Made by a program: the position numbers and the translations under genes. A stretch of 56,805 nucleotides of DNA from Methylobacter sp. GTDB lineage: Bacteria; Pseudomonadota; Gammaproteobacteria; Methylococcales; Methylomonadaceae. The stretch covers positions 1 to 56,805 of the forward strand of contig JAURZV010000051.1 of NCBI GenBank assembly GCA_030653175.1, in the 5' to 3' direction. Shown here piece by piece: positions 44,659 to 55,309 of the stretch. Within the stretch, counting starts at the first letter, position 1; each line of letters opens with the position of its first letter. The notes below the pieces were generated by a model. It did not search any database. It had not been told where the DNA came from and was given only the letters and a program-made list of their open reading frames with translations.

Positions 44659-46827
44659 TTATGCTTTAACGCGAGTAATTTTTAACACTATCGATAACTC
44701 TTTCAAGCGACGCATAATTTTGGCCAGATGCACCCGGTCTTTGACGGTTAAAGTGATTAAATCGACGCTAATACGGTCATCCTGATCGACGACGGTGACA
44801 TTTTCAATGTTGGAATTCAGTTCGGAAATAGTCGAGGCGATGGTCGCCAGCGAGCCGCGTTGATTGAGTATTTCTATACGAATTTCAACAGGAAAGTCGC
44901 CGGCGATATCCGAACTCCATTCTACATCCAGCCAGTTGGTTTGTTTTTTTCTGACCACACTGCTGTTGCGGCATTCGTGATGATGCACGACGATGCCTTT
45001 GCCGGGGTTGAAATAGCCGATGATCGAATCGCCCGGAATCGGCCTGCAACATTTCGCCAGGGTGATAACCATGCCTTCCGTGCCTTTTATGACCAACGGC
45101 TTTTTTTGCGTTTGGTCGCCGTCATCCAGTTTGATGGTGGCATTAATATCATCCTGAGCGATGCGCTTGGCGACCAAAAACGGCATTTTATTGCCCAGTC
45201 CTATGTCTTCAAGCAATTCATCCAGCGATTGTTTGGACAAGACCTGAAGCAAGGCTTGTATTTTGTCTTTGTCGATGTTTTCCAGATGCAGATGCATGGA
45301 CAGCAGTTCTTTTTCCAGTAAACGGCGACCCAGGTTAATAGCTTCCTGCTGTTTGAAATGTTTCAGATAGTTGCGAATGCCGGAGCGGGCTTTGGCGGTG
45401 ATCACATAATTGAGCCAAAGCGGGTTGGGTCTGGCCCACGATGCGGTAATGACTTCGACAGTGACGCCGTTTTCCAGTTTGGTTTGCAGCGGCACCAGCT
45501 GTTTGTCGATTCTGGCGGAGACGCAGGCATTACCCACGTCGGTATGTACCGCGTAGGCAAAATCGATAATAGTCGCGCCGCGAGGCAGTTTAATAATGGC
45601 GCCCTGCGGGGTAAATACGAATACTTCCTGCGGAAACAGATCCACTTTCAGGTTATCGATGAATTCCAGCGAATCGCCGGCGGATTTTTGGATTTCCAGC
45701 AAATCTCTCAGCCACTCGTTGGCGCGATCCTGAAATTTTTCGATTTTATCGTCATCGGATTTATATAGCCAATGCGCGGCGATGCCCGATTCCGACATGT
45801 GGTGCATTTCATGAGTTCTAATCTGAACCTCAATGGGCACGCCGTAGGGCCCCATTAATATGGAGTGCAGGGATTGATAGCCGTTGGCTTTGGGCAGGGC
45901 GATATAATCTTTAAAGCGCCCGGGTATCGGCTTGTACAGGTTGTGCATGACGCCTAAGACGCGGTAACAGGTATCAACGTCATCGCAAAAAATCCTGAAC
46001 GCATAGACATCAAAAACGTCGGCCAGGGAAATCTTTTTGTTGAGCATTTTTTTATAAATGCTGTAAAGGTTTTTCTCCCGTCCGGCAACGTCGCAGTTTA
46101 GACTGGCCTGTTCCAAACGGTTTTTTATAGTGTTTTCTATGATGTCGACAATTTTGCGGCGGTTGCCCCGCGCTTTTTTTACGGCATTATTTAAAACCGC
46201 ATGCCGCATCGGGTACATCGCCTCAAAACTCAGCGCTTCGAGTTTTTGCCGGATATTATTCATGCCCAGACGATTGGCAATCGGGGCGTAAATGTCCAGA
46301 GTTTCACGGGCGATGCGGCGTTTTTTTGCAGCCGGCATGACACCGAGAGTCTGCATGTTGTGCAGCCGGTCAGCCAGTTTGACGATGATGACGCGTAAAT
46401 CCTTGGCCATAGCCAGAAACATTTTGCGGACATTTTCCGCTTGCGTTTCTGCATGTGATTTACTGTCGATTTTGGTTAATTTGGTAACCCCGTCTACCAG
46501 TTCCGCGACTTCTGAGCCGAACTGAATAGCCAGCTCTTTTTTACTGACCGGGGTATCTTCTATAACATCATGCAGTATGGCGGCCATGATGCCGTTGGCG
46601 TCCATGCGCATTTCAGCAAGGCTGATCGCGACAGAGACAGGGTGGCAAATATAGGCTTCGCCGCTTTTACGAAATTGACCTTCATGAGCGGTCGCGCCGA
46701 CTTCATAAGCACGGACGCATTGGTCGATTTGGGTTTGATCCAGATAGCCGGACAAGGTCGTGCATAAACGCCGGATCAGTTTGTCCTGAGGGCGTTCCAG
46801 CTCGATCGTGTCCGCTATTTCCAGCAT
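44659..46827 (-). CDS. spoT: Bifunctional (p)ppGpp synthase/hydrolase SpoT
   Basis: Makes and degrades the stringent alarmone. 722 residues: the HD hydrolase domain has an intact HDVIED (His86, Asp87, Glu90, Asp91), which argues for SpoT rather than RelA. Next are the synthetase domain ([19 protein letters not shown]), the TGS domain ([19 protein letters not shown]) and a C-terminal ACT domain. It follows rpoZ by 12 bases and precedes ridA by 10. Confidence 0.96.
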   Translation of the reverse strand: MLEIADTIELERPQDKLIRRLCTTLSGYLDQTQIDQCVRAYEVGATAHEGQFRKSGEAYICHPVSVAISLAEMRMDANGIMAAILHDVIEDTPVSKKELAIQFGSEVAELVDGVTKLTKIDSKSHAETQAENVRKMFLAMAKDLRVIIVKLADRLHNMQTLGVMPAAKKRRIARETLDIYAPIANRLGMNNIRQKLEALSFEAMYPMRHAVLNNAVKKARGNRRKIVDIIENTIKNRLEQASLNCDVAGREKNLYSIYKKMLNKKISLADVFDVYAFRIFCDDVDTCYRVLGVMHNLYKPIPGRFKDYIALPKANGYQSLHSILMGPYGVPIEVQIRTHEMHHMSESGIAAHWLYKSDDDKIEKFQDRANEWLRDLLEIQKSAGDSLEFIDNLKVDLFPQEVFVFTPQGAIIKLPRGATIIDFAYAVHTDVGNACVSARIDKQLVPLQTKLENGVTVEVITASWARPNPLWLNYVITAKARSGIRNYLKHFKQQEAINLGRRLLEKELLSMHLHLENIDKDKIQALLQVLSKQSLDELLEDIGLGNKMPFLVAKRIAQDDINATIKLDDGDQTQKKPLVIKGTEGMVITLAKCCRPIPGDSIIGYFNPGKGIVVHHHECRNSSVVRKKQTNWLDVEWSSDIAGDFPVEIRIEILNQRGSLATIASTISELNSNIENVTVVDQDDRISVDLITLTVKDRVHLAKIMRRLKELSIVLKITRVKA

Positions 46828-46839
46828 AGGCTCTATGAA

Positions 46840-47082
46840 TTAGAACATCGGGTTATGGTGATCATGGGCTTCGCCGACACGATGCAGCAGATTGACGTTT
46901 TCAGTCGTGACATGACCTGCCGCAATTTCGCGCAAGGCGACAACCGTATCCTTGTCTTTACCGCGAGGCACAAATTCAGTCGCACCGTGGCTGAGTTGGC
47001 GCGCTCTGGTGCTGGCTAACAAAACCAGTTTGAAGCGGTTTTCAACGTGTTCTAAACAATCTTCGATAGTGACTCTGGCCAT
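46840..47082 (-). CDS. rpoZ: RNA polymerase omega subunit
   Basis: Small core subunit that supports beta-prime folding and forms part of a ppGpp site on RNA polymerase. 80 residues, starting [20 protein letters not shown] with the conserved RARQL. It is directly upstream of spoT. gmk, which often precedes it, is absent; pgk lies next, beyond a repeat. Confidence 0.95.
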   Translation of the reverse strand: MARVTIEDCLEHVENRFKLVLLASTRARQLSHGATEFVPRGKDKDTVVALREIAAGHVTTENVNLLHRVGEAHDHHNPMF

Positions 47083-47104
47083 TTTTAATCCTGATTTAGT
47101 GAGT

Positions 47105-47161
47105 TAAAGGCTAAAGGCTCAGGGCAAAAGGTTTTTTGCCTTTTGCCTTTCGCCTTGTGCC
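47105..47161. repeat. GCCTTT-type repeat after pgk
   Basis: AAAGGCTAAAGGC, GGGCAAAAGG, TTTTTTGCCTTTTGCCTTTC then GCCTTGTGCC. It can fold and lies between the end of pgk and the start of rpoZ, both on the minus strand. Related to 17758-17812, 51400-51427 and 53208-53270. Confidence 0.55.
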
Positions 47162-48333
47162 TATTGTTTTGATTTTAACATAGAAACGGCAGGAAGTTCT
47201 TTGCCTTCAAGAAATTCAAGGAATGCGCCGCCGCCGGTCGAGGTGTAAGACACGTCATCGTTAATGCCGTATTTGTCGATAGCGGCCAAGGTATCGCCGC
47301 CGCCTGCTATCGAGAACGCCTTGCTTTCGGCAATCGCGGTTGCCAGCACTTTGGTGCCGTTGCCGAACTGGTCGAATTCAAACACGCCGACCGGGCCGTT
47401 CCAGACAATGGTGCCTGCGGTTTTTAATAGCTCGGCATACTGTTTTGCGGTTTCAGGCCCTATATCCATGATCATGTCATCCGCTTCGACATCGGCCACT
47501 TTTTTAACGGTAGCAACGGCGGTTTCTGAAAATTCCTTGGCGCAAACCACGTCAACGGGGATCGGAATGTCGGAACCGTTGCTTTTGGCGGCGGCAATCA
47601 AGCGTCTGGCTTCGTCCAGCAAATCGGCTTCATAGAGCGATTTGCCGACCGGGAAACCTGCGGCTGCAATAAAGGTGTTGGCAATGCCGCCGCCGACGAT
47701 TAACTGGTCGACCTTTTCCGACAGCGATTTTAACACCGTCAATTTAGTCGATACTTTAGAGCCGCCGACAATGGCAACCAACGGCTTGGCCGGTGTTTCC
47801 AGGGCTTTGCCCAGCGCGTCCAGTTCGCTGGCTAACAATGGGCCCGCGCAAGCAATCGGTGCGAATTTGGCTACGCTGTGGGTTGACGCTTGTGCTCTGT
47901 GTGCGGTGCCGAAAGCATCCATCACAAATACGTCGCAAAGAGCCGCCATTTTTTTACCCAGCGCATCGTCGTTTTTTTCTTCGCCGATATTAAAGCGCAC
48001 ATTTTCGCAAAGCACGACTTCGCCCGGCTGTATGGCGATGCCGTCGAGCCAGTCTTTTTCCAGTCTGACCGGCTTGCCCAGCAGGCTGGATAAGCGTTCG
48101 GCGACCGGTTTCAACGAAGACTCTTCGTCGTATTGGCCTTCAACAGGTCGACCCAGATGCGATAGCACCATGACCGCAGCACCCGCAGCCAGGGCTTTTT
48201 CAATAGTGGGTACGCTGGCCTGGATACGAATATCGCTGGTCACTTTGCCGTTTTTTACCGGTACATTCAGATCCTGACGGATTAATACCCGTTTGCCCGA
48301 CAAGTCCAGATCTACCATTCTCTTAATTGACAT
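47161..48333 (-). CDS. pgk: Phosphoglycerate kinase
   Basis: Transfers phosphate between 1,3-bisphosphoglycerate and ADP in glycolysis/gluconeogenesis. 390 residues, two-domain enzyme. The N-terminal [13 protein letters not shown], the VLSHLGRP motif, GGSKVSTK and the nucleotide loop GGGDTLAAI are visible. GAGAG precedes the ATG. It stands alone between repeats; gap and fba are not adjacent. Confidence 0.97.
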   Translation of the reverse strand: MSIKRMVDLDLSGKRVLIRQDLNVPVKNGKVTSDIRIQASVPTIEKALAAGAAVMVLSHLGRPVEGQYDEESSLKPVAERLSSLLGKPVRLEKDWLDGIAIQPGEVVLCENVRFNIGEEKNDDALGKKMAALCDVFVMDAFGTAHRAQASTHSVAKFAPIACAGPLLASELDALGKALETPAKPLVAIVGGSKVSTKLTVLKSLSEKVDQLIVGGGIANTFIAAAGFPVGKSLYEADLLDEARRLIAAAKSNGSDIPIPVDVVCAKEFSETAVATVKKVADVEADDMIMDIGPETAKQYAELLKTAGTIVWNGPVGVFEFDQFGNGTKVLATAIAESKAFSIAGGGDTLAAIDKYGINDDVSYTSTGGGAFLEFLEGKELPAVSMLKSKQ

Positions 48334-48362
48334 ATTACGCTCTCATTGTGTGGGTTGTGTTT

Positions 48363-48419
48363 CGTCTGTGGGAGGGGCTTCAGCCCCGATTGTCGGGGCT
48401 AAAGCCCCTCCCACAGACG
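48363..48419. repeat. Large REP palindrome upstream of pgk
   Basis: CGTCTGTGGGAGGGGCTT (48363-48380) is the perfect reverse complement of 48402-48419, with an inner AGCCCCGA/TCGGGGCT stem. GGAG heads the inner hairpin. It lies between the thioredoxin-like gene and pgk, both on the minus strand, and could terminate the former. Confidence 0.75.
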
Positions 48420-48431
48420 TTGGGTTTAGGG

Positions 48432-48989
48432 TTAATCTTGTTTCCATTTGATGGAGCAACCGATGCTGTTGATTTGCACCAGTGGGCCGTGACCGGTTTC
48501 GGCGACCAGTTTCATTGCTTCAAATAATTCCCGTTTGGTGCCTTCAGGTGCGGTTTCCTTGCGGCTGGCATCCAGCCGTCCGCGGTATTGCAGTTCATAG
48601 TCGGCATTATAGCCAAAAAAGTCCGGTGTACAGACAGCGCCGTAAGCCTTGGCGACCTGTTGCGTTTCATCAAGCAAATAAGGGAAGCTAAAATTCAATT
48701 GTTCGGACAGCCGTTTCATGTTGTCGAATGAATCGGCGGGGTATTCAACCGTATCGTTGGACATGATCGCTACCGATTCGATGCCCAGCGCTTTAAGTTC
48801 CTGCGTATCTCTGACAATCCGGTCCTGCACGGCTTTGACATACGGACAATGATTGCAGATAAACATCACCAACAGGCCTTTCTTGCCCATGCACTGTTGC
48901 AGAGACCACGTGCGCCCGTCAACGCCGGGCAATTCAAAATCGATCGCTTTCTTGCCGAAATCACAGATTGGCGTTTCCAGTGTTACCAT
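48432..48989 (-). CDS. Thioredoxin-like (redoxin/AhpC-TSA family) protein
   Basis: A 185-residue thioredoxin-fold protein with the redox motif CNHCPYVKAVQDR near residue 45, the distal proline region CTPDFFGY and no signal peptide. CNHCPYVK-type redoxins are common, and their substrates are mostly unknown. It is probably a cytoplasmic thiol oxidoreductase or peroxiredoxin-like protein. The upstream DNA is the large direct repeat region next to ubiB. Confidence 0.87.
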   Translation of the reverse strand: MVTLETPICDFGKKAIDFELPGVDGRTWSLQQCMGKKGLLVMFICNHCPYVKAVQDRIVRDTQELKALGIESVAIMSNDTVEYPADSFDNMKRLSEQLNFSFPYLLDETQQVAKAYGAVCTPDFFGYNADYELQYRGRLDASRKETAPEGTKRELFEAMKLVAETGHGPLVQINSIGCSIKWKQD

Positions 48990-49454
48990 TTTTGCACCTC
49001 TCTTTGTATGAAAAAACGAAGTAATTATTCACCACGAAGGACACGAATTAGCGCGTGTGCCGGAAAAGCTTCCGCTCCTGCTCACGCCCCTTACCTACAT
49101 CCATGTAGGCAACGCCCGTTCTTGCCGGCGCTCGAACAGGCTTATTCCGGCCTACAGAATTTAATTATTGAAACACCACCACCACCGCCGCGCTGATGAC
49201 CGCCGCACTATCAAGCGGAACGGGGTTTGCAACCCCGCTCCTAACGTTTCTGCAATTTCTAAGCAAAGTGGTTGAACTTAATCAACGCAAAACGTTTCGG
49301 ACGGGGCAACATGCCCCGTCCGGCTTGCAAACACGAATTAGCGCGTGTGCCGGAAAAGCTTCCGCTCCTGCTCACGCCCCTTACCTACATCCATGTAGGC
49401 AACGCCCGTTCTTGCCGGCGCTCGAACAGGCTTATTCCGGCCTACAGAATTTAA
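48990..49454. other. Repeat-filled gap between ubiB and thioredoxin-like gene
   Basis: No gene. Contains two direct copies of a segment of about 120 bp (about 49043-49165 and 49333-49464). Between them are two short palindromes: GGAACGGGGTTTGCAACCCC (near 49217) and GGACGGGGCAACATGCCCCG (near 49299). Open frames across the copies give near-identical peptides but have no gene-like features. Confidence 0.65.
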
Positions 49455-49464
49455 TTATTGAAAC
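49043..49464. repeat. Direct repeat that includes the ubiB 3' end
   Basis: Both copies read CACGAATTAGCGCGTGTGCC, continue identically through GCTTATTCCGGCCTACAG and on to AATTTAATTATTGAAACA. The second copy runs into the real ubiB end; the first continues into a diverged copy of the last ubiB codons (CCGCCGCGCTGATGACCGCC). The right part of each is the inverted form of the GTAGGCCGGAATAAG element. Confidence 0.75.
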
Positions 49465-51005
49465 AACACCGCCGCACTGATGACTGCCGCGCTGATCAGC
49501 ATAGCCCAGACCGTTCTGCGATGATTGTTATCCATTTGTTCGCGCAGCAGCATTAATTCCCTGTTTTGTATTTCGACATGCTGCTTTGCGTGAGCGGCAT
49601 TGTCCAGCGCTTTATAAATCAAAGAGGGGATTTCGGGGAATTGCTGGGCAAAGTCGGGAAACTGTTTGATGAGTTTGTCGATTTTGGCTTTAGGGCCGAT
49701 GCGCTCATGAAACCATTTTTCAAGGAAAGGTTTGGCGGTTTGCCATAAATCCAGGTCAGGGTAAAGTTGTCGCCCCAAGCCCTCGATATTGAGCAGGGTT
49801 TTTTGCAGCAAGACCAGCTGAGGTTGAACGTGCATATCGAAACGCCGCGCAGTCTGGAATAAACGCAACAGCAATTGACCGAAGGAAATGTCTTTTAACG
49901 GCTTTTCAAAAATCGGCTCGCAAACGGTGCGTATTGCGGATTCAAATTCTTCTATCCGGGTCGATTCGGAAACCCAGCCGGATTCGACATGCATCTCGGC
50001 CACTTTGCGATAGTCGCGATTGAAAAAAGCCAGAAAGTTTTCCGCCAGGTAGTGCTGGTCTGATAATGACAGGGTGCCGACGATACCAAAATCGACAGCG
50101 ATATATTTGGCCGGCAGATCGACGAAAATATTGCCGGGATGCATGTCGGCATGGAAAAAATTATCCCTGAACACCTGGGTGAAAAAGATTTCCACGCCGC
50201 GTTCGGCGAGCAATTTAAAATCGGCGCCGCCTTCTCTAAGCTGGTCGATGTTACCTACCGGTATGCCGTGAATCCTTTCCATGACCAGAACTTTCCGGCG
50301 CGTTAGCGGCCAGTGAATCTCCGGGATGTAGATGATGTCGGAATTCTCGAAGTTGCGGCGCAATTTGGAGGCATTGGCGGCCTCCCTGACCAGATCGAGT
50401 TCATCCAGCGTGGTTCTTTCAAATTCGGCAACGACATCGATAGGGCGTAATCTTCTTGCGTCGGCCCAGAAGCGCTCGGCAAAACGGGCCAGTTCGTAGA
50501 GCAGCCCTATATCCGAGCGTATGCGACTTTCTATGTCGGGACGCAGTACTTTAACCACAACGCTTTCTCCGCTGTGCAAGACGGCGGTATGAACCTGTGC
50601 GACTGACGCCGAGGCCAGCGGTTCGGCATCAAACTCGGCAAACGCGTCGCTGATAGACATGCCCAGTTCTTTTTCAATAATGCTGCGCGCAAGTTCGTTG
50701 GCAAAAGGCGGAACCCGGTCCTGTAGTTTGATCAGTTCATCGGCGATGTCATCGGGCAACAGATCTCTTCGGGTAGATAAGGCCTGGCCGAATTTGACAT
50801 AAATAGGGCCCAAATCTTCCAGTGCGCGCCGGATTCTGACACCGCGAGAGTCTGATGAGTTTCTGAGCCAGAAGTTGGGGGAGAAAACCGCTAAATAACG
50901 GACAGGTCGGAATAAATGGGTTTTTAAAACGATTTCGTCCAGGCCGTGAAAGACCAGAACCCAGTTAATATGGATCAGACGCAATAATAATTTAGGGCGG
51001 ATCAC
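49455..51005 (-). CDS. ubiB: Ubiquinone biosynthesis kinase-like protein UbiB
   Basis: An atypical ADCK/ABC1 kinase needed for ubiquinone synthesis, membrane-bound. 516 residues from a GTG start. The family motifs are the KxGQ segment [16 protein letters not shown], the Ala-rich loop ASASVAQVH and the metal-binding VDFG. A hydrophobic C-terminal segment ([16 protein letters not shown]) anchors it. It is separated from ubiJ by the small DUF1640 gene. Confidence 0.95.
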   Translation of the reverse strand: MIRPKLLLRLIHINWVLVFHGLDEIVLKTHLFRPVRYLAVFSPNFWLRNSSDSRGVRIRRALEDLGPIYVKFGQALSTRRDLLPDDIADELIKLQDRVPPFANELARSIIEKELGMSISDAFAEFDAEPLASASVAQVHTAVLHSGESVVVKVLRPDIESRIRSDIGLLYELARFAERFWADARRLRPIDVVAEFERTTLDELDLVREAANASKLRRNFENSDIIYIPEIHWPLTRRKVLVMERIHGIPVGNIDQLREGGADFKLLAERGVEIFFTQVFRDNFFHADMHPGNIFVDLPAKYIAVDFGIVGTLSLSDQHYLAENFLAFFNRDYRKVAEMHVESGWVSESTRIEEFESAIRTVCEPIFEKPLKDISFGQLLLRLFQTARRFDMHVQPQLVLLQKTLLNIEGLGRQLYPDLDLWQTAKPFLEKWFHERIGPKAKIDKLIKQFPDFAQQFPEIPSLIYKALDNAAHAKQHVEIQNRELMLLREQMDNNHRRTVWAMLISAAVISAAVLFQ

Positions 51006-51085
51006 GAGTTACCTTTATTTGTAGAGTGGGCAGTGCATTTTGTGCCCATCAACTAAATGGTTTTAATGGTGGGCTATAGACTAGA

Positions 51086-51337
51086 CTATAGTGGAAAAAA
51101 TGCTTTAAGAATTAACGTTAATACGCCACCTAACAAGATACCCAACATCCACTTAATTAGATTAATATCCGCTCGAATTGGGGCAAGTTCAATTTGCAGA
51201 TCTTTTTTTGAAACCAAGTCAGCTTCCCCTGAGGCATCACGGAATGCCTCAGATATGGCCTTAGCTTGTTCATCAGGGATACCGCCTGCTTTGAGCTTTT
51301 CAACAAATTTTAATGTATCAAAAGTGATTGTTGCCAT
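51086..51337 (-). CDS. DUF1640 coiled-coil protein with C-terminal membrane span
   Basis: An 83-residue protein from the ATG at 51337 (MATITFDTLKFVEKLKAGGI); 16 further codons upstream are open but do not match the family. It has the DUF1640 (CCDC90-like) pattern, then a charged segment DLVSKKDLQIELAPIRADI and a transmembrane end (WMLGILLGGVLTLILKAFF). Function unknown; often found near mobile or repeat DNA. It sits inside the ubi run between ubiJ and ubiB, where it is not usual. Confidence 0.8.
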   Translation of the reverse strand: MATITFDTLKFVEKLKAGGIPDEQAKAISEAFRDASGEADLVSKKDLQIELAPIRADINLIKWMLGILLGGVLTLILKAFFPL

Positions 51338-51399
51338 AACACTGTCCGGTAAGCTTTTAGGGTAACCACAGTATAACAAAGCCAACAGGTGAAAGCTTT

Positions 51400-51427
51400 T
51401 TTAGTCTTGTGCCTTGTGCCTTGTGCC
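51400..51427. repeat. Short tandem CTTGTGC repeat at the ubiJ end
   Basis: Three tandem CCTTGTG units overlap the 3' end of ubiJ and encode its last residues (GTRHKAQD). Same style as the GCCTTT repeats elsewhere in the window. Confidence 0.5.
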
Positions 51428-52033
51428 TAAAATATTTTTCAGCCGTTCAGCCCTGCTTTGCAATCGATCAAAATCGGTGCGTAACTCATCAACCTGGGCG
51501 TAATAAATATCCACTTCAGGCGCTGACGGTAAATCGCGGGTTTCTTCCTGCAAAAATTCTGCGGCGTTCAGTCTGAAGGTTTCAACCGAATCTTTGCTCC
51601 AGCTCTGCCCGGCGCGAAAAAACCTTGCCACTTTATGGGCGATTATATCGCCGGTGACATGCGACAGTTTTTCTTCCAGATCGATGTCCAGCTTGGCGAA
51701 CAGCTCCTGAAATTTGCGGCCGGTTTGCATATCGCCTTCAATTTTTACCTCGCCCGAGAAAACAGAACGCATCGGCGTTGAACTGAGTCCCATTAAGCCC
51801 AGCGCCCAAATCGAGCCGGTCAGGCGGGTGTCGGCTTGGTCAGGGAACTGATCCAGGCACTGAATGGAATCGGTAGTCGGGCACAGGTAAATGGTTTCAT
51901 CAAACGGCTGAACGGTAACGGCAATGACTTTACCGGCCAGCGGCGTTAAAAAATAGCCGCTGTCCTGATCCAAGGCAAGATATTGATTGAGTGTGGCTTC
52001 CAGTGCGCCAATCAGCAAGGGTTTGATGGACAT
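51401..52033 (-). CDS. ubiJ: Ubiquinone biosynthesis accessory factor UbiJ
   Basis: A 210-residue SCP2-domain protein that binds ubiquinone intermediates within the Ubi complex. N-terminal SCP2 fold (residues about 1-110), then a helical tail (VDELRTDFDRLQSRAERL). It is one base from the ubiE end. The final residues are encoded by a repeat, so the C-terminus is probably not conserved. Confidence 0.92.
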   Translation of the reverse strand: MSIKPLLIGALEATLNQYLALDQDSGYFLTPLAGKVIAVTVQPFDETIYLCPTTDSIQCLDQFPDQADTRLTGSIWALGLMGLSSTPMRSVFSGEVKIEGDMQTGRKFQELFAKLDIDLEEKLSHVTGDIIAHKVARFFRAGQSWSKDSVETFRLNAAEFLQEETRDLPSAPEVDIYYAQVDELRTDFDRLQSRAERLKNILGTRHKAQD

Positions 52034-52034
52034 G

Positions 52035-52781
52035 CTAGATTTTATAACCTCTATGAACGGCGACGATGCCTTGTGTCATGTTGAAGTATTCGCAGCGTTC
52101 GAGACCTGCGTTTTCCATCATTTTTTTCAGCTCATCCTGTTTGGGATGCATGCGGATAGACTCGGCAAGATAGCGATAACTGTCCTCATCTTTCGCAACA
52201 ATTTTGCCAATTTTGGGTAGCAGTTTGAAGGAATAAAAATCGTAGACCTTTTCGGTGATTTTATCGACCGGATGCGAAAATTCCAGCACGATAACGCGGC
52301 CGCCGGGTTTAAGGACGCGGTGCATGGAGCGCAACGCGGCATCTTTATCGGTGACATTACGCAAGCCGAAGGCAATGCAGACGCAATCGAAAGTATTGTC
52401 TTCAAAGGGCAGGCATTCGGCATTGACTTGCGCATAGCGGATATTGCCGACCAGGCCTCTGTCGATCAGCCGGTCGCGTCCGGTGCGCAGCATCTCGGAA
52501 TTAATATCGGCCAGGACGATTTGGCCTTCCGCGCCGACGCGTTTTTCGAACAGCGTGGTTAAATCGCCGGTGCCGCCGGCCAGATCAAGCACTTGCTCGC
52601 CTTTGCGCACATTGCTGAGTTGCACGGCAATACGTTTCCAGATGCGGTGGATGCCCAATGACATCAGGTCATTCATGATGTCGTATTGTCCGGCAACGGA
52701 ATCAAATACGCCGCGTACCAGATTGACTTTGTCTTCTGTGGCTACTTGTTTAAATCCGAAATGGGTGGTGTTAGTGGTCAT
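52035..52781 (-). CDS. ubiE: Ubiquinone/menaquinone methyltransferase UbiE
   Basis: A SAM-dependent C-methyltransferase in ubiquinone synthesis. 248 residues from the ATG at 52781 ([13 protein letters not shown]), matching E. coli length and with AGGTA upstream; the frame is open for another 62 codons into the DUF971 gene, which I reject. Motifs: [15 protein letters not shown], the AFGLRNVTD signature and [10 protein letters not shown]. Confidence 0.96.
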   Translation of the reverse strand: MTTNTTHFGFKQVATEDKVNLVRGVFDSVAGQYDIMNDLMSLGIHRIWKRIAVQLSNVRKGEQVLDLAGGTGDLTTLFEKRVGAEGQIVLADINSEMLRTGRDRLIDRGLVGNIRYAQVNAECLPFEDNTFDCVCIAFGLRNVTDKDAALRSMHRVLKPGGRVIVLEFSHPVDKITEKVYDFYSFKLLPKIGKIVAKDEDSYRYLAESIRMHPKQDELKKMMENAGLERCEYFNMTQGIVAVHRGYKI

Positions 52782-52809
52782 TGTTGTACCTATGTCATCA
52801 ACGATGAAG

Positions 52810-53199
52810 TTAGTTTTGTAGCGGTTCTTTGCGTTTATATCCGGCAGCTTCCAGATTATGGAGATAATTAGCCCATAAAGTCTGGTATTCGGCGCCCAAT
52901 TTATATAACAAATCCCAAGTATAAATGCCGCTGTCATGGCCGTCGCTAAATACAAGGGCGACTGCATAATTACCTATCGGCTTGATCTCTTTAATGGTGA
53001 CATCTTCCTTGCCGACCTGTAGAACTTCCTGTCCGGGCGCGTGACCTGCCGCTTCCGCCGAAGGCGTGTAGACGCGCAAATATTCACTTGGCAATTGAAA
53101 CACGCTGTCGTCATCAAAGCTGATTTCAACAATGTTGGAAACCTGATGCAGCTTGATTTCAGTCGGATGGGTATTGGCAGGTTTTGCGGTTAGGCGCAT
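52810..53199 (-). CDS. DUF971 family protein
   Basis: A 129-residue protein related to the N-terminal domain of gamma-butyrobetaine hydroxylase ([20 protein letters not shown], then [11 protein letters not shown]). It is usually found, as here, between hslU and ubiE in proteobacteria. Function unknown; a role in iron-sulfur or Ubi proteins has been guessed for the family but cannot be read here. I take the ATG at 53199 rather than the TTG two codons earlier. Confidence 0.88.
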   Translation of the reverse strand: MRLTAKPANTHPTEIKLHQVSNIVEISFDDDSVFQLPSEYLRVYTPSAEAAGHAPGQEVLQVGKEDVTIKEIKPIGNYAVALVFSDGHDSGIYTWDLLYKLGAEYQTLWANYLHNLEAAGYKRKEPLQN

Positions 53200-53207
53200 A
53201 AACAATA

Positions 53208-53270
53208 TAAGGCAAAAGGTAAAAGGCTAAGGGCGCAAGGTAGTAGGGACACATTTTTGCCTTTAACCTT
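53208..53270. repeat. GCCTTT-type repeat after hslU
   Basis: AAGGCAAAAGGTAAAAGGCT, GGGCGCAAGG and, to the right, TTTTTGCCTTTAACCTTGCG. Imperfect inverted arms. It lies between the end of hslU and the DUF971 gene. Confidence 0.5.
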
Positions 53271-53274
53271 GCGT

Positions 53275-54594
53275 CTACAGGATATAACGACTCAAATCCT
53301 CGTCTTCAACAAACTCGGCTAAATGATCATCAACATAAGCGGCATCGATAAGGATGTTTTTTCCCATAAGATCCGGGGCGTTAAAGGAAATATCTTCCAG
53401 TAACCGCTCCAGAACTGTGTGCAATCTTCTGGCGCCAATGTTTTCGGTGGTTTCATTCACCTGCCAGCCGAGTTCGGCAATGCGCTTGACGCCGTCTGTA
53501 GAAAACGACAGCGATACGCCCTCGGTACCCAGTAACGCGGTATATTGCTCGGTTAACGAAGCATCCGGCTCGGTCAGAATGCGCACAAAATCATCGGCCG
53601 AGAGCGCATCCAGTTCAACGCGGATAGGGAAGCGGCCTTGCAGTTCGGGGATTAAATCCGACGGTTTGGTCAAGTGGAACGCCCCCGATGCGATAAACAA
53701 AATATGGTCGGTTTTGATAGAGCCGTACTTGGTGCTGACAGTAGTGCCTTCAACCAACGGCAACAAATCCCGTTGTACGCCTTCGCGGGAAACTTCGCCG
53801 CCGCCCAGTTCGGAACGTTTGCAGATTTTGTCAATTTCGTCCAGGAACACGATGCCGTTTTGCTCAACGGATTCTACCGCGCGTAACCGGATGTCATCTT
53901 CATTAACCAGTTTGGCCGCTTCCTCGTCCTGTAAAACCTTCAAAGCCTTGTTGATTTTCATTTTGCGGGAGCGGGTTTTGCCCGAACCCAGGTTCTGGAA
54001 CATGCCTTGCAACTGGCTGGTCATTTCTTCCATGCCGGGAGGCGCCATGATTTCAACGCCCACCGGTGCAAGATGCACATCGATTTCAATTTCCTTGTCA
54101 TCCAGATTGCCCTCACGTAATTTCTTGCGCATTTTTTGGCGGGTCGATTCTTCCGTGTCGGACAGCATGCCGCCATTCGCTCTGGGCAGCAGAATATCAA
54201 GAATTCTGTCCTCGGCGGCATCGAAAGCCTTGTTTTCAACCTTGTCCATTTCTGTCGTGCGGGTCATTTTGACGGCGGTATCGACTAAGTCACGGATAAT
54301 GGAATCGACATCACGGCCGACGTAGCCGACTTCGGTAAATTTGGTGGCTTCAATTTTAATAAAAGGCGCATTTGCCAGACGCGCGAGACGGCGGGCAATT
54401 TCAGTCTTACCGACACCGGTAGGGCCAATCATTAAAATATTTTTAGGGGTGATTTCTTCACGCAGGGCAGGGTCAACCTGTTGGCGGCGCCAGCGGTCAC
54501 GTAGCGCGATCGCGACAGAACGCTTGGCATTGGCTTGGCCGACAATATGCTTGTCCAGCTCGCTTACAATTTCTTTGGGGGTCATTTGAGTCAT
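53275..54594 (-). CDS. hslU: HslU, ATPase/unfoldase of the HslUV protease
   Basis: A hexameric AAA+ unfoldase that feeds HslV. 439 residues from the ATG at 54594 ([10 protein letters not shown]), close to the E. coli length; an ATG at 54630 lies inside hslV. Walker [16 protein letters not shown], the pore loop GYVGRD, Walker B FLDEIDKI and the C-terminal LSRYIL that activates HslV are all present. Four bases separate it from the hslV stop. Confidence 0.96.
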   Translation of the reverse strand: MTQMTPKEIVSELDKHIVGQANAKRSVAIALRDRWRRQQVDPALREEITPKNILMIGPTGVGKTEIARRLARLANAPFIKIEATKFTEVGYVGRDVDSIIRDLVDTAVKMTRTTEMDKVENKAFDAAEDRILDILLPRANGGMLSDTEESTRQKMRKKLREGNLDDKEIEIDVHLAPVGVEIMAPPGMEEMTSQLQGMFQNLGSGKTRSRKMKINKALKVLQDEEAAKLVNEDDIRLRAVESVEQNGIVFLDEIDKICKRSELGGGEVSREGVQRDLLPLVEGTTVSTKYGSIKTDHILFIASGAFHLTKPSDLIPELQGRFPIRVELDALSADDFVRILTEPDASLTEQYTALLGTEGVSLSFSTDGVKRIAELGWQVNETTENIGARRLHTVLERLLEDISFNAPDLMGKNILIDAAYVDDHLAEFVEDEDLSRYIL

Positions 54595-54598
54595 TCGT

Positions 54599-55144
54599 TT
54601 ACTCGTTAGGTTCGGCGTCGAGTTCTTCAATACGCAAATTGTGGTTGGTATAAATACAAATATCGGCAGCTATATTTAAAGACCTGATGACAATTTCGCG
54701 GGCGCTAAGATCGGTGTTTTCCAGTAATGCACGTGCGGCGGCCTGGGCAAAAGCCCCGCCGGAGCCTATCGCCATCAAGTCGAATTCAGGTTCGATAACA
54801 TCGCCGGTACCGGAAATAATCAGTGACGTTTTTGCATCGGCAATGGTCAGCAATGCTTCCAGTTTGCGCAAAGCGCGGTCGGTACGCCAGTCCTTAGCCA
54901 TTTCCACGGCGGCTCGGGTTAAATTGCCGCGGTGTTTTTCCAGCTTGCCTTCAAAATGCTCAAATAAAGTGAACGCGTCCGCCGTTGCTCCGGCAAAACC
55001 GGCAATGACTTTATCGTGATATAAACGGCGCACCTTGCGGGCATTGCCTTTCATCACCGTGTTGCCCAATGTGACCTGGCCGTCGCCGCCGATCACAACT
55101 TTGTCGCCCCGGCGAACGGAAAGTATTGTTGTTCCTCTAAACAC
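54599..55144 (-). CDS. hslV: HslV, peptidase subunit of the HslUV protease
   Basis: A threonine protease with a proteasome beta-subunit fold. 181 residues from a GTG start with AGGA upstream. The catalytic Thr is the first of [11 protein letters not shown], preceded by a short propeptide MFRG that must be removed (E. coli has only Met). [16 protein letters not shown] and [14 protein letters not shown] are conserved. A sigma-32 promoter would be expected but I did not find a clear one. Confidence 0.96.
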   Translation of the reverse strand: MFRGTTILSVRRGDKVVIGGDGQVTLGNTVMKGNARKVRRLYHDKVIAGFAGATADAFTLFEHFEGKLEKHRGNLTRAAVEMAKDWRTDRALRKLEALLTIADAKTSLIISGTGDVIEPEFDLMAIGSGGAFAQAAARALLENTDLSAREIVIRSLNIAADICIYTNHNLRIEELDAEPNE

Positions 55145-55309
55145 TTTAAAATCCTAAAATTACCAAACACATGGATTAATTTTACATGGTCTGAATTTAA
55201 ATGTGCGAAAAAATGAAGACAGGGTCATATTAGCGTGCCGGATACGGTTTAGCGAAGGTTCAGGAAAATATGCTACTCTGAGTAAAATAGTTAGAAAAAG
55301 GGCACTCTA

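Noticed and set aside
47642-48277. A 211-codon open frame on the plus strand
   Set aside because: Antisense shadow of pgk.
49043-49464. Direct repeats considered as a CRISPR array
   Set aside because: Only two long copies with one irregular spacer filled by palindromes; no short regular repeats and no cas genes.
52782-52967. N-terminal extension of UbiE by 62 residues
   Set aside because: The extension overlaps the DUF971 gene and does not resemble UbiE; the ATG at 52781 gives the family length and has a ribosome binding site.
53354-54325. A 323-codon open frame on the plus strand
   Set aside because: It lies fully antisense to hslU, is Ser/Arg-rich as expected from a shadow frame and has no start signal.
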